A stretch of 64,000 bases of DNA. It comes from Agapetus fuscipes. Taxonomy: Eukaryota > Arthropoda > Insecta > Trichoptera > Glossosomatidae. The stretch lies in NCBI GenBank assembly GCA_951799405.1, contig OX637339.1, positions 2,232,001 through 2,296,000 on the forward strand, in the 5' to 3' direction. This document shows, in pieces, positions 48,266-58,622 of this stretch. The notes below the pieces were generated by a model. It did no database searches and had not been told where the DNA came from. It worked only from the letters and a program-made list of their open reading frames with translations. Each line of letters begins with the position of its first letter. The stretch's first letter is position 1. A program made the translations under genes and the position numbers.

Positions 48266-48640
48266 GCAAATGTTATCGATGATAATACATATAAGTAAAT
48301 CACTTTTTTTTATCAAGCATGTACATATGTACAAAAATGGAATCCCCATGGCGACAATTTGAATAAATAAAAATTGGCAAAAAATGCAAAAAAAAAAAAT
48401 GTACCTGATAACAGATTCTGTGAATGCAAATGGCAAATAAATATATATATGAAAAACGTATAAAATTATTAAGTTAAGTATTAAGTAAAGTCAAATGCCA
48501 AAGTCTACTTTAAGTAATTAAAAAAATATTTTTGTGAGACTATTATGAGATGGATCTATTTATAATCAATGTTGCAAAGGCATATTAAAATAATAAAAAA
48601 AATTTAGTGTTTTTTCTTATAAAAAATAGGGAAAAGGTGC
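48266..48640. other. No gene seen
   Basis: AT-rich. 48540-48650 (GAGACTATTATGAGATGGATCTATTTATAATCAA) repeats at 49138-49230. Confidence 0.4.
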
Positions 48641-48644
48641 ATTT

Positions 48645-48770
48645 TTCAGAGTCATAATAAAAGAAGGGCTTGTATGAAAAAGGTTTTGACTCTGAATGAA
48701 ATGAAAGAAGTACCTATGCAAGGACAGGAAGAAGTGGGCGGCTAATCTGCAACCTCGATTTGTAATGTTG
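48645..48770 (+). pseudogene. LINE-alpha ORF2 C-terminal fragment
   Basis: GAGTCATAATAAAAGAAGGGC, ATGAAAAAGGTTTTGACTCT, GACAGGAAGAAGTGGGCGG; frame broken by GTACCTATGC. Confidence 0.7.
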
Positions 48771-48884
48771 GTTTATTAATTTGTTTCATTTTTTTTTTTT
48801 GCATAGGAAATTATTGACTTTTTTGTATAGATTTATTTTTAAGGTTTTGTTATTTTTTTTATACATAAGAGTTATTTATTATTT

Positions 48885-49140
48885 GTATTCCTTGACTTAT
48901 AGGTTGGTATGAGGCTGACCACTCATACTGTAAAAAATGGTTCACTTGGCCAAAGTCACCCCTGTGTCAGGGAAAGTCGGCAAAAGTTGCAGGGCTGATG
49001 TTCATTTGAGGTTTGGATTTTATTTGTAAGTACACAATCAGCATTTGTAAGCGCGAACTACTCGTGTTTGTTTGTGGGCATACATCTGAGAGCTTTGAAT
49101 GAATATAATATCCTTGCAACTTAGATTATAGATAGATAGA
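48885..49140 (+). repeat. TTR repeat attached to LINE-alpha
   Basis: TATTCCTTGACTTATAGGTT to CCTTGCAACTTAGATTATAG. Confidence 0.88.
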
Positions 49141-49318
49141 TTATGAGATGGATCTATTTATAATCAAAGTTGCAAAGGCATATTAAAATAATAAAAAAAT
49201 TGTAGTGTTTTTTTTCATAAAAAATAGGGAAAAGGTGCATTTATCTGAGTAACCAATGCTAGCTTAATATGCCACTTATACAGTTTTACTTTTAAGATAT
49301 CGGTATAGAATCATATTA
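49141..49318. repeat. Fold-back family interior, second copy next to 48540
   Basis: TTATGAGATGGATCTATTTATAATCAAAG and GGGAAAAGGTGCATTTATCTG match 48547-48645 and 13360-13420. Confidence 0.55.
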
Positions 49319-49324
49319 AGCTGC

Positions 49325-49770
49325 GGCCAAAAACTTTGAGGGATACAGTTAGGAATGAATGGGTAAAAAAATAATGTAATTTGAAAGAGGATGTGAAAGT
49401 TAAGGTACAAAATAATGTGATGAGATGGTTTGGGCATGTAAAAAGAATGAATGATGATAGACAGACAAAGTATGTATACAAAGAAAGTGTGAAAGGAAAA
49501 AGGGGGAAGGGACGACCGAGAAAAGTATAGAGTAATCAAATTGAGGAGATTGTGAAAGAATGGGATGTACATTGTACAAAGTGAGCGTAAAAGAAGAAAA
49601 TGCATGAAAAAGGTGATGGATATGAAGGAATTGAAAGAGGTATGTCAGGATAGGAAAAAATGGAGGCAACTCTGCAGAGGCTCTGGCCACCCTTAGCAGA
49701 ATGGCGACATTGTTACAGTTACAGCCACTCTCAGTGGAATTATGACACTGCTACAGTTACAGTGACTATT
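49325..49770 (+). pseudogene. LINE-beta ORF2 end, decayed
   Basis: DNA parallels 30060-30450: TTGAGGGATACAGTTAGGAA, GTGATGAGATGGTTTGGGCA, GGGACGACCGAGAAAAGTAT, CTCTGCAGAGGCTCTGGCCA. Stops arise from GAA to TAA (near 49372), TGG to TAG (near 49530) and an insertion in GATGTACATTGTACAAAG. Two successive UTR ends (GTTACAGTTACAG at 49713 and GCTACAGTTACAG at 49752) suggest a tail duplication. Confidence 0.78.
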
Positions 49771-49861
49771 ATTTAATAGCGTGATTCATAATCGTGCTGA
49801 TTTCATAAACACTAGAGTTGCAGTTATTCCGCAATACCATTAGTAAACACTGCTGTCTGGA

Positions 49862-49900
49862 TGCAGTGGCGTAGCCAAACTGTGCAAAAAATGCAAATTA
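49862..49900 (+). mobile_element. hAT terminus fragment
   Basis: GCAGTGGCGTAGCCAAACTG is a common hAT-type end; only one end is present. Confidence 0.4.
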
Positions 49901-49901
49901 A

Positions 49902-49948
49902 TGCATCTATAATCTAAGTTGCACAAATATATTTCATTTCAAATTCAT
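49902..49948 (-). repeat. TTR 3' fragment
   Basis: CTATAATCTAAGTTGCACAA to CAAATTCATAT. Confidence 0.65.
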
Positions 49949-49954
49949 ATTTTT

Positions 49955-50395
49955 TGTCAACGACGATACCATGTTGAAAGCACCGGTTCTCATCAGATCA
50001 CCGAGGTTGAGCAACATTGGGCGCGGATGCTACTTGGATGAATGACCGCTCAGGTACACCGCGTATCGTTGGCATGCCTTAAACCGAACCGTAGTCCAGT
50101 GGCAACACTTCGGACTCGTAAATGGAAAGTTGTGGATTCGGATTCCGGGGGAGAACAAAAATATGTAATTTATATTTCCAAATACCTATGCTCTTCGCTG
50201 GGTTAAAAAAAATTATAAAAACAATTATCAAAGACCGGTCACTAAAAAAGTCCATCCAGCCTTATAGCACCTGGGTCTTGCTTGAGTATTGGCGCTTTGT
50301 AGCGACGACCAAGCTCGTACACCTGTGCGGCACAATAACAAGTATTATAGGCCCCTAGAGTCTCTAGAATGTAGGGAGTCTCCCGCATAGGATTT
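49955..50395 (+). repeat. 5S-tRNA composite SINE-B, alternative tail
   Basis: 5S head 49955-50076 (GTCAACGACGATACCATGTT, GATCACCGAGGTTGAGCAAC, CTACTTGGATGAATGACCGC, ACACCGCGTATCGTTGGCAT), tRNA-like part (CGTAGTCCAGTGGCAACACT) and body with the CGTACACCTGTGCGGCAC tail. Confidence 0.88.
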
Positions 50396-50628
50396 ATTAA
50401 AATCTATACATATAAATTAAATGCATTCCCATAAGCAGTTCGTATAAGTTCCCGCTTACAGCATGCTGCATGTACATAGACCTACAATATAAAAACCCTG
50501 ATCTCAAATGAACATAAGCCCTGCAACTCTTGCCGACCTTCCCTGAAACAGGGGTGACATCGCCACAGTGAAGCATATTTACAGCATGACTGGTCAGCCT
50601 CATACCAACCTATAATCAAGGAATAATA
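50396..50628 (-). repeat. TTR repeat, 3' tip missing
   Basis: TATAAATTAAATGCATTCCC to CAACCTATAATCAAGGAATA. Confidence 0.85.
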
Positions 50629-50639
50629 TTCATGCAAAT

Positions 50640-50998
50640 ATTTTTTGGAATGAAAAAAACGGATGTTACTGACCGTGTGTAAAGAGAAGAACGATTTTCT
50701 CTACGTTTTGTTGGAGTCATATCCGACGTCTTCAGGAGACGTGTCTTCTACAAGGAAGAAACACGAATTGTTGAATTATTGTTGTTTGCTCGAGGTCGAA
50801 AGTTGTAGGTGCATTTATTGACCTTCGGTGATGCTTCCATAGATGTCGCAATAGCTCCACTTGTACAGAAGGACGATATTATGTCCTCGTGTGAAACCGT
50901 CCGTTTGATGAAAGGGTGGATCATAGAAGTTAGTACTGGCCTCCATATACTGGAAAGTTTGTAGCTGTCATCTCATTTTTTTCATTCCAAAAAATGTC
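50640..50998. mobile_element. Element with TTTTTTGGAATGAAAAAAA ends
   Basis: TATTTTTTGGAATGAAAAAAA at 50638 and TTTTTTTCATTCCAAAAAATG at 50976 are inverted. The minus strand at 50690-50745 has CTGAAGACGTCGGATATGAC, AAAACGTAGAG, loosely like a Penelope hammerhead. The interior is unrecognised. Confidence 0.4.
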
Positions 50999-51099
50999 TA
51001 ACGACCTTTATCATAATTTAAAATCTTTAATCATACAAATAATTGAAAAAAACATCACTTGTATACCAACTCGATGACATTTGTTGAATCGAAGCGTTC

Positions 51100-51441
51100 G
51101 AGATGCTTGTCTACCGAAAAATGCTTCGGATCTCTTGGCATGATCGAGTCACCAATGAAGAAGTCCTTCAACGAATGCGCACTACAAAAGAGCTCCTGCC
51201 TACCATTAAGCAGAGAAAGCTAATGTACTTCAATCACATTATGAGAAATGAGAAGTACCGTCTCCTTCATCTTATCATTCAGGGTAAGATTGAGGGGAGA
51301 AGAACTCAGGGACGCCGAAGGACAACGTGGCTGAGAAACCTGCTATAATGGTTCAACAAAAGCACCAAGTCCCTGTTTCGAGCCGCAGCATCCAAGGTCA
51401 AAATAAGCATGATGATCGCCGATCTTCGATAGGAGTGGCAC
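51100..51441 (+). pseudogene. LINE-gamma ORF2 C-terminal fragment
   Basis: Frame MLVYRKMLRISWHDRVTNEE, VLQRMRTTKELLPTIKQRKL, MYFNHIMRN, GRRTQGRRRTTWLRNLL then TAA, with the same frame continuing as WFNKSTKSLFRAASKVKISM, MIADLR-stop. The RISW-DRVTNEEVL motif is common in arthropod and mollusc LINEs. The TAA replaces a Gln codon (CAG in the copy at 3150), so one nonsense change killed it. Confidence 0.8.
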
Positions 51442-51499
51442 GAAAATAAAATGGCATGTGAATTTAAATAGAGTGATTAAAAATAACTTACGAGTACTT

Positions 51500-51555
51500 G
51501 ATAGATCGCTTGCGTTCAACGCCAGAGGGCTAATGTTCGATCCCCACCAATCTGT
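51500..51555 (+). repeat. SINE-A head fragment
   Basis: GATCGCTTGCGTTCAACGCC and TAATGTTCGATCCCCACC. Confidence 0.5.
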
Positions 51556-51556
51556 G

Positions 51557-51738
51557 TGATCTATAATCTAAGTTGCAGAGATATATAGACATTTACGGCT
51601 TTTATTCAATGCATTTTAGTCAGACACGTTTAAGTTCCCGCTTACACATGCTGCATGTGCATGAAAAAAAACTAACCTCACATGAACTAACCCTTCCCTG
51701 AAACTGGGATGGCATCGGCAATAGTGAACCATATGCCA
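51557..51738 (-). repeat. TTR repeat, shortened
   Basis: GATCTATAATCTAAGTTGCAG to CAATAGTGAACCATATG. Confidence 0.78.
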
Positions 51739-51739
51739 T

Positions 51740-51910
51740 CAATTATTTTCCTTTTCGGTGCTTTTATCAAACCTACAGTAAAAAAACTGGCGCGGTTTAC
51801 TCAACTTCCACAAGAAATGGGAGTTGAATAACCACCAATTAAAGCGAAGTGGTTGATGTAACACCGGCCTTCTCACCTGTAAAAGTAAAAAGGTTTCACT
51901 CGTTATGAAG
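51740..51910 (+). repeat. SINE-A body, decayed
   Basis: CCTTTTCGGTGCTTTTATCA, CACAAGAAATGGGAGTTG, TAAAAGTAAAAAGGTTTCAC. Confidence 0.6.
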
Positions 51911-51929
51911 ACAATGAATTTATTCTTCA

Positions 51930-52095
51930 TGGATTTATCACCCCGGTTTCATGGAATAGCGGCAGAAGTTGCATAGTTTATGTTCATGTGGGGTTAAAAA
52001 ATTTCCAAGTTCTCATGCAGCATGCGTAAGCGCGAACTTACACGTGTCTTAAATATAAGCCTGAAATGACTATCTTTGCCACTTTAAGCTTATAG
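51930..52095 (+). repeat. TTR repeat, decayed
   Basis: CACCCCGGTTTCATGGAATAG, CTCATGCAGCATGCGTAAGC, ACTATCTTTGCCACTTTAAG. Confidence 0.7.
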
Positions 52096-52117
52096 AGCAT
52101 TGTTTTTTTATTTCCGC

Positions 52118-52186
52118 GCGGGAATCGAGCTCACGACCTTCCGATTGCGAGTGCGAAGCGTTAACCACTAGACTACGGACTGTATT
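52118..52186 (-). repeat. tRNA-like sequence, intact A and B boxes
   Basis: Minus strand: CAGTCCGTAGTCTAGTGGTT (A box), TAACGCTTCGCACTCGCAAT, GTGAGCTCGATTCCCGCG (B box). It lacks a SINE-B body, so it may be a SINE head or a tRNA pseudogene close to the SINE-B progenitor. Acceptor-stem pairing is not convincing. Confidence 0.55.
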
Positions 52187-52189
52187 GAT

Positions 52190-52490
52190 GCGGCCAGACA
52201 ATAGTCGAGTCGCAATCGGGTCACATGACCGTACTCAATGCGAGCCGGCAACAATCGGCGGGCTGACGTCATAAAAATGCACCGACTGCAAATGAGCCCG
52301 GCCGGCATACAGCGCTGCAATGTCGGCGGTGTCGAAATTTCCCCTGAAGACTGTGTTAACCTTAAACGACCGGTCCTCAATCACACGGCAGAAAAAACCA
52401 ACGAAAAAATACTTATTCAACGCAGCTAAACTTTGTTTTACGTAGATTTGTGAAGAGGAATGCAATTCACCAAAGTATTTTGCCTGGCCA
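52190..52490. other. Unrecognised GC-richer stretch
   Basis: CCGACTGCAAATGAGCCCGG, TGACGTCAT at 52266. Short ORFs overlap on both strands without domains. Confidence 0.3.
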
Positions 52491-52732
52491 GTACCCTTTG
52501 TACGAGTCGCAAAACTTAAGAAAAGTAAAGTTTACGGAAAGTATTAAAGAGTGATTTTCCCCAAAATCTGCCGTTTTTGTTTGTTTGAACTTGATTTTCT
52601 TCATCACTGTTACTGTTTTGCTAAGACCATAAAGTGTAAGAAACATAAACGGCAGATTTTGGGGAAAATCACTCTTTAACACTTTCCGTAAACTTTACTT
52701 TTCTCAAGTTTTGCAACTCGTACTAAGGGTAC
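52491..52732. mobile_element. GTACCC-MITE, 242 bp, second complete copy
   Basis: GTACCCTTTGTACGAGTCGC to CTCGTACTAAGGGTAC, aligned throughout with 16259-16499. Confidence 0.88.
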
Positions 52733-52774
52733 AGTTGTCTTCATGTGAAAGCAGAAGATTGTGTGCATGAAATG

Positions 52775-52890
52775 GCATCTGTTGGGCCAGGGTCGAAGTT
52801 ATGGTCAAATGAGTCAGACGTGATTCGAACCAACGTTGTTTTGTTCCAAATACGCTAGTCTAGAATAGCGACTTGATCCCTCGACCATAA
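52775..52890 (-). repeat. Third tRNA-like SINE fragment
   Basis: Minus strand TGGTCGAGGGATCAAGTCGC and AACGTTGGTTCGAATCACGT; related to 44350. Confidence 0.45.
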
Positions 52891-52896
52891 CACCGT

Positions 52897-53210
52897 TACG
52901 TATATAGTGTAACATCTTGCCTGCGCTATCCTAGAAGAAGTCGCGCTGTAGCGATTCGAGACCTATTTGTTTTTGCAGGGAAGGGAGCCGGCCTCACGCC
53001 AACCACTTAAGCTGAAGTGAGGGTTTCTCAGGCCACGGGGAGGCTGGTACACATTTTTTTATGAAGCCTGAGTACCTAAACCTTGCCGGTATTTATTTTT
53101 TAGCTTGAAATACACACCGAACCGTGAAATCATTTCTGACACGCTCGGTGGGGATCGAACCCTTGCTCTCGGCATGGAATGCAAGCATTCTACCAATTGA
53201 GCTATCAACC
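52897..53210 (-). repeat. SINE-A, full length, diverged
   Basis: ACGTATATAGTGTAACATCT to CAATTGAGCTATCAACC. Confidence 0.85.
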
Positions 53211-53211
53211 T

Positions 53212-53450
53212 TTTTTTACGAGCTTGCTCGTCGTCGCTACAAAGCGCCAATTCTCAAGCAAGACTCAGTTGCTGTAAGGCTGAATTGACCTTTGGTGACC
53301 GGTCATTGGTAAAAGGTTTATGAATTTTTCAACCCAGCGAAGAGCAAATTTGAAAACATAAATGGTATATTTGTTGTGCTCCGCCGGGATTCGAACCCAC
53401 AACCTTCCATTCAGAGTCCGCAGTGTTACCACTGAGCTACGGACCAGTCA
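53212..53450 (-). repeat. SINE-B, no 5S head
   Basis: Head ACCACTGAGCTACGGACCAG at 53429-53448, B-box complement GGGATTCGAACCC, body to GCTCGTCGTCGCTACAAAGC. Confidence 0.88.
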
Positions 53451-53479
53451 ATAATTAATAACCGGTCTTAATTACTCGT

Positions 53480-53766
53480 ATATTAGTTGTGTAGTATTTG
53501 TTTGGCTGCAGCAGGGTTAAGAGAGAGGTTCTGTCTGCGCAGAGAGAGTTGTCGGCGGGAGGGGGTGTCTGGTGTCTACTGTCTGGTGTCTGCCGTCTGG
53601 TGTCTAGCGTCTAGACAAACGGCCAGCCTGACACTGACTAAGCTATCAGTGCCCCCAATACGCCAGACACCGAAGTGGGCTGTCTGGCCGGGCAAGGCTG
53701 CATTTCCACAGACCTCTCATTCGGTGCAACGACAGAATGTCCATTGACAGAATGCCCACCGACACT
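53480..53766. other. Unrecognised GC-rich stretch with GTCTGGTGTCT repeats
   Basis: GTGTCTGGTGTCTACTGTCT-type 12-14 bp direct repeats at 53565-53615 and CGACAGAATG/TGACAGAATG at 53730-53750. ORF 53487-53747 has no domain. Confidence 0.4.
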
Positions 53767-53767
53767 A

Positions 53768-54021
53768 CGCTCCCCCAGTTCTTGTTTGCCGTATAGAACA
53801 ATTCTGTCAAACGTGACTTTTTAATGCAGTTGTCCTAAGAATCAAATACTACACAATCTGAGCTAAGAAAAAACGTAAAACTCCATAATGTTAGAGTTGT
53901 TTTAAATATTTTTAAATCAATTTCGTGTTTTCATCAGACACATTGGTCCAGTACACATGCAAACATTGCTCATGTAAAATTAGCCAAATGGTCTATACGG
54001 CAAACAAGAACTAAGGCAGCG
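53768..54021. mobile_element. CGCTCC-MITE, 254 bp
   Basis: CGCTCCCCCAGTTCTTGTTT to AACAAGAACTAAGGCAGCG. The 3' flank is replaced by a TTR, so no TSD is seen. Confidence 0.85.
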
Positions 54022-54246
54022 AGTCTAATCTTATCTAAGTTGCAAAGATTTGTAACATTACATGCATTCTCACAAGCAGACACGTACAAGTTTGTGTTTG
54101 AGCATGCCGCATGTGAACCTACAACATAAAAACCAAATCTCAAATGGGCAACTCTTCCCGACCTTCCCTGAAACAGGGGCGACATTGGCAAAGTGAACCA
54201 TTTCTACAGCACAGGTGGTCAGCCGCAAACCAACCTATAAGTCAAA
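54022..54246 (-). repeat. TTR repeat, with deletions
   Basis: GTCTAATCTTATCTAAGTTG to CAACCTATAAGTCAAAAG. Confidence 0.82.
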
Positions 54247-54860
54247 AGTGTAAAAAGTATTTTTCAAAAGTCCTTTTTGTTTGATTTCCATATAAAAAAA
54301 TACGCTCTCGAAATTAATCAATTATTTTTTTCTGTTCCTTACTAAGCTTTGATAAAATTTGGAGGTTTTTAATTTTTAATTGGTACACTCCTTCACTGGG
54401 ACATAATTATCAAAAAAAAACCTTCTGCAAAAAATCACCGAAATCTTTCATCTTTTTTTTCAATTAACAGCCCCCCTTCGTCTGAAGTTATCAGTCAGTG
54501 TTCGGAGGTTTGTTAATAAAGAAATATTTATCTTCAAGAATATTCCATTAGAGATGTTAATTCAATTTCATAATCTGGCGTCCCTTTGGAGAGCTACTCA
54601 ATTTAAAAAAAGAAGGGCTTTCATCTTCGCCATTGTGCCCCCTTCAAGCAATTTCTTCTTTTTACACATTTTTCTTCAATTTCTTCGCATTTAAAATCCG
54701 GGTACAGACACGCCGAAGTGCTCAAAGGCCGATGTAGACCGAACTTTCTGTCTGTCGAATACTAGGTAATAGAATATTGAATTATAAAAATGATTTACGC
54801 AACAAAATCCAGTGGCACAAGAAGTGTCGGGAGGCTAAAATTGAGATAGAGCAATTAATA
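54247..54860. other. No recognised gene
   Basis: T-rich 54290-54480, then more balanced composition. No motif in any frame. Confidence 0.35.
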
Positions 54861-54879
54861 CTATTGATGATGAGGAAAT

Positions 54880-55580
54880 TGAGATAAGACTGAATGAAAC
54901 AAGAGTGGAGGTCGTGAAAAAATTTGATTATCTGGGAAGCAAGTTTGAGTCGAATGGGAAATTGACGAAAGAATTGGAAAAGCGCGCTAGTAGAGGAAGA
55001 AGGTAATGGGAACGATTAGAAGAATTGCAAGAAATAGGAAACTTATGAGATTGGCGGTCCACAATGGCATATTGGTTCCGACATTGATGTATGGAAGTGA
55101 GGCGTGGACAGTTAATGAATGTGAGCTGAGTAAAGTATGTACGGTTGAAATGGCTTCCCTGAGATCAATGGCTGGAAAGACACTGAATGATAGAGTAGGT
55201 ACGTAATGATTGGGTGATGAACGAGTGTGGTATAAAAGAGAATATGAGAATGAAAGTACAAAAAAGTACGATGAGATGGTTCGGACATCTCGAAAGAATG
55301 GATGATGAACGACTAACGAAGAAAGTGTACAAAGGAAATGTCAGAGGAAAGCGCGGAAGGGGAAGGCCGAGGAAAGAATGGTTAGACCAAATAGGTGAGA
55401 TTGCGAAAGAATGGAACCTGCAGAGTGAGAATAAGAGAAGAGTATGTATGAAAAAGGTGATGAATATTGAGGAAATGAAAGTGGTTTGTAAGGACAGAAA
55501 AAAGTGGAGGCGCATCTGCGGAGGTACCGACCACCCCTAGTGGAACGGCGGCAGGATACAGTAACAGTAACAGATGTAAT
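54880..55580 (+). pseudogene. LINE-beta ORF2 C-terminal region, second long copy
   Basis: Frames joined in order: IRLNETRVEVVKKFDYLGSK, FESNGKLTKELEKRASRGRR; then MGTIRRIARNRKL, YGSEAWTVNECELSKVCTVE; then NECGIKENMRMKVQKSTMRW, FGHLERMDDERLTKKVYKGN, VRGKRGRGRPRKEWLDQIGE, KKWRRICGGTDHP-stop (55540). Breaks: about 2 bp lost near 55000, three codons deleted near 55050, and a 4-bp GGTA duplication near 55199. UTR then (ACAGTA)n at 55557-55573. Confidence 0.85.
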
Positions 55581-55765
55581 GCTAACCCGTATTCTTGTAT
55601 AAATAAATAGATCCACACTCCAATGTCCATCATTTAGGGATTAAGTGTTGATAAGTTACACAAAAAAAAAAGCTTTAAAAAAACTCAATATTTTAGCATT
55701 TTTACGTAGTCACATGAAGTATAAGATGACAGAATAACAATACCTAATAGTTACAATTTTTTCGA
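55581..55765. other. No gene seen
   Basis: AT-rich spacer. Confidence 0.35.
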
Positions 55766-55767
55766 GT

Positions 55768-56026
55768 CTAAATCTAAATCTAAGCTGCAAAGATACGTTT
55801 CATTTGAGATTCATATCAAATGCATTCCCACAAGCAGACATGCATAACTTCGCGCTTACACATGCCGCATGTGGACCTACAATATAAAAAAAACCCAACT
55901 CTCAAATGAACATAAGCCCTGCAACTCTTGCCGACCTTCCCTGAAGCAGGGGTGACATTGGCAAAGTGAACCATTTTTTACAGTATGGGTGGTCAGCCGC
56001 ATACCAACCTATCAGTCAAGGAATTC
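55768..56026 (-). repeat. TTR repeat, full length
   Basis: TCTAAATCTAAATCTAAGCTG to CAACCTATCAGTCAAGGAAT. Confidence 0.88.
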
Positions 56027-56089
56027 GTAGCCAATATTCAGGCATATTGTCTATTCTAAAATCTTTTAAGTACTAAAATATTATTTCTC

Positions 56090-57255
56090 ATGTATTTTCT
56101 TTTACTCAGAGAAAATATTCGTTTACATTCTCTACTTTCAAAACTACCATATAGCCAAATTGTATTTCTTGTGATTTTTATTTTAATCGGATCAAATATT
56201 CGTCCATTTTTACTACTCACAGGAACGACATTAAGGCCCGGTAGTTTCATCGTTAGCATATGCGCCTAATAGCATAAAAATGACTTACTATAGCTTAAAA
56301 TCTTAAAAACGGTATTTTGAAATATGCTTTAGCAAGAAAATAGTCTAATAGCAACGATATTTTTGCTAGCCAATCTTGGGGAGCATACGTTTTATGCTTT
56401 AGCTAATTCCAATATGGCGTTTTTTCTCATCTGTTATTTACAGCGGCTATGTAGTTTTGAGTCGAATTTTAGCAATTATTCCCTTAGGAAACACACAATA
56501 TTTACTTCAATTTTGTCATGGAAAGCAACGGGTCAGATGTCGAAAGAATTACTGATTATGTTTGCAGGTGCAAATCGAAAATATTTCGTCTCCCTCAATG
56601 TCTCCGAGTATTTGGTAGGAACGCGGAAGAATTCACTCGTTTGAAATGATTGTCAAGCAAATCACAAGGGATTTATGAACCTATCTACAACACAGTTTGT
56701 AAAATCCGTTTTTAAATGCCTCACTAAATGTTTTACGCACTTATAATTAAAAATCATATCATATTATCACAGAGCGCCATCCTTGTTGGTGCATTGCAGG
56801 CGGGCGTCAATATGGCATCTGACAGTTATAAAAAACTACCATAGACAAAAAAAATCTTGAATTCGTGGCTGTTGACCATATTATTTATGTGGCCAAATGC
56901 AGTATTTGAGGTTTTGTTTTACATTTTTCAAGTTTTGTCACGATGGTAGCAATGCAATTACTTCGGATATCTTCGGTATACACTAAAGATAGCCTATAGG
57001 CAAAATGGGAATGAAAATACTGTTTTGGTGTTACTATAGCATATCTCGGGCGTAAAATATGCTATTTAAACTACTTTAGCTTAAAATGTGAAAATACCGG
57101 CCCTAAGTCAAATACCATTTCTCATCAATTTGTTTGTTTTTGGAGAAAATGTTTGTCCAAATTCTCTACTTACAAAACTATCATGTGGTCAAAGCCCATT
57201 TCTTAACATCTGTATTTTACTTGGACGAATATTCGTGGACCCATAAACACTATTT
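56090..57255. repeat. Diverged direct repeat split by a DNA transposon
   Basis: 56090-56230 and 57118-57250 are related: AGAGAAAATATTCGTTTACA / GGAGAAAATGTTTGTCCAAA, CAAAACTACCATATAGCCAA / CAAAACTATCATGTGGTCAA. They form a tandem duplication with the element at 56235 inserted at its centre. Confidence 0.55.
56235..57103. mobile_element. Harbinger-like non-autonomous element, TAA TSD
   Basis: Ends GGCCCGGTAGTTTCAT / GTGAAAATACCGGCCC; TAA flanks at 56232-56234 and 57104-57106. GGCC-type ends with 3-bp TWA targets fit the PIF/Harbinger superfamily. The internal ORF 56363-56644 (93 codons) has no transposase motif. Interior inverted pieces (TTACTATAGC) recur near both ends. Confidence 0.65.
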
Positions 57256-57567
57256 AATCGCCCAACTCTAACACCCATCTGAACCCGTCAAAAACGTAAA
57301 AAATATGAAACATTTTAACGAGATGCTCTCGGATTTCTGTCGCCTAAATGCGTCTCCCCTCCAGACGTCTCGCGCCCAGGAATCCTGGATGATTGGAGGA
57401 GCTGGAGGAGGGGCCTGATGATGACCTGTCAGCCATTAGAAGTGCTAAATGCCAAGCCGACGACGGACAACCTCTCGTGGCAGGAGATGCTACAGAAATA
57501 TCTATACCGAATGAAAAATTCGACTTGCTTCATTCAATCTATCAATGCCTAACAAGCCGGCCAAGTT
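57256..57567 (+). other. Unrecognised; candidate exon 57321-57550
   Basis: One frame is open from 57321 to TAA at about 57550: RDALGFLSPKCVSPPDVSRP, GILDDWRSWRRGLMMTCQPL, EVLNAKPTTDNLSWQEMLQK, then YLYRMKNSTC. A competing frame (57393-57581) is acidic. Possible old retroelement ORF or exon; not recognised. Confidence 0.25.
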
Positions 57568-57872
57568 TGACCGGTCCATAATCCAGTGGCAACACTTTGG
57601 ACTCGTAAATAGTCGGTTGTGGGTTCGAATCCCGGCGGAGAACAAAAATACACCATTTATATTTTCAAATTGACCCTTAAAACCTTTACCAAAGACCAGG
57701 CCACTAAAGGTCCATCCAGCCTTACAGCAACTGGGTCTTGCTCGAGTATTGGCGCTTTGCAGCGACGACCAAGCTCGTATACAAACCTCTACGGCACTAC
57801 AACAAGTGTCATAGATCCCTAGCATCTCTGAAATCTAGGGAATCTCCCGCAAAAGTTTTCTTAAAAAAATAA
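57568..57872 (+). repeat. SINE-B, alternative tail
   Basis: TTGACCGGTCCATAATCCAG head, GGGTTCGAATCCC B box, tail CCTAGCATCTCTGAAATCTA. Internal deletion after TTCAAATTGACCC. Confidence 0.85.
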
Positions 57873-57985
57873 AAATCGAGGGGACATTTCTTACCTCGAC
57901 TTCAATGTGCGGACAACACTCAAATATCTAGCATTTGTAAAAATAATCAAGTTTTCTGGGAGGCACTCGTTTTCAACGTTTGATC

Positions 57986-58242
57986 TTCCTTGACTTATAG
58001 GTTGGTATGAGGCTGACTACCCATACTGTAAAAAAATGGTTCACTTTTCCAATTTCACTCCTGATTCAGGAAAGGTTGACAAGAATTGCAGTGCTTTTAT
58101 TCATTTGAAATTTGAGTGTTGTAAGCTCACATGCAGCATGTGCCAACGCAAACTTATACGTATCTACTTCAGGACATGCATTCAATATGCATCCTAAACA
58201 CACTGAGATTATAGATTCACTTGTAGTTTGGTATGACGTTGA
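57986..58242 (+). repeat. TTR repeat and start of another
   Basis: TTCCTTGACTTATAGGTTGG to about 58212, joined to a second TTR start (TTTGGTATGACGTTGACCAC) at 58228-58275. Confidence 0.78.
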
Positions 58243-58275
58243 CCACTCATACTGTAAAAAATGGTTCACTTGTGA

Positions 58276-58620
58276 CGGCGCTTCCCTGTTTCAGAGAGAA
58301 GCAGCGGGAATAATTTTTCAGGATTCATGTTTATTTATATTTTCTTTTCATATATTTCTGCTTTTGTGTATTTCTGGATTTCTGTACTTTTCTTCCATGT
58401 ACTTTTCTATTGCTGTATTTTTTTATGGCTGGTCATGTATTGCCCCCTCCACATGACTAAGCTGGAATAAACACTTATTATTATATTTTGAATTGTTTGT
58501 GTATGAAAATAAACAGTGTTTTGCTTGAAAAATTTCATCCAAAAATTATAAATTGAAACTTATTATTATTATTGGAGCTTTGCGATTTTATTTATATTTT
58601 ATTTATTTATTTCTTTATTA
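58276..58620. other. Unrecognised retroposon-like stretch
   Basis: T-rich to 58440, then GGAATAAACACTTATTATTA (58464) and GAAAATAAACAGTGTTTTGC (58505), which resembles the tails of the Penelope-type termini at 43905 and 59925. Confidence 0.35.
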
Positions 58621-58622
58621 TA

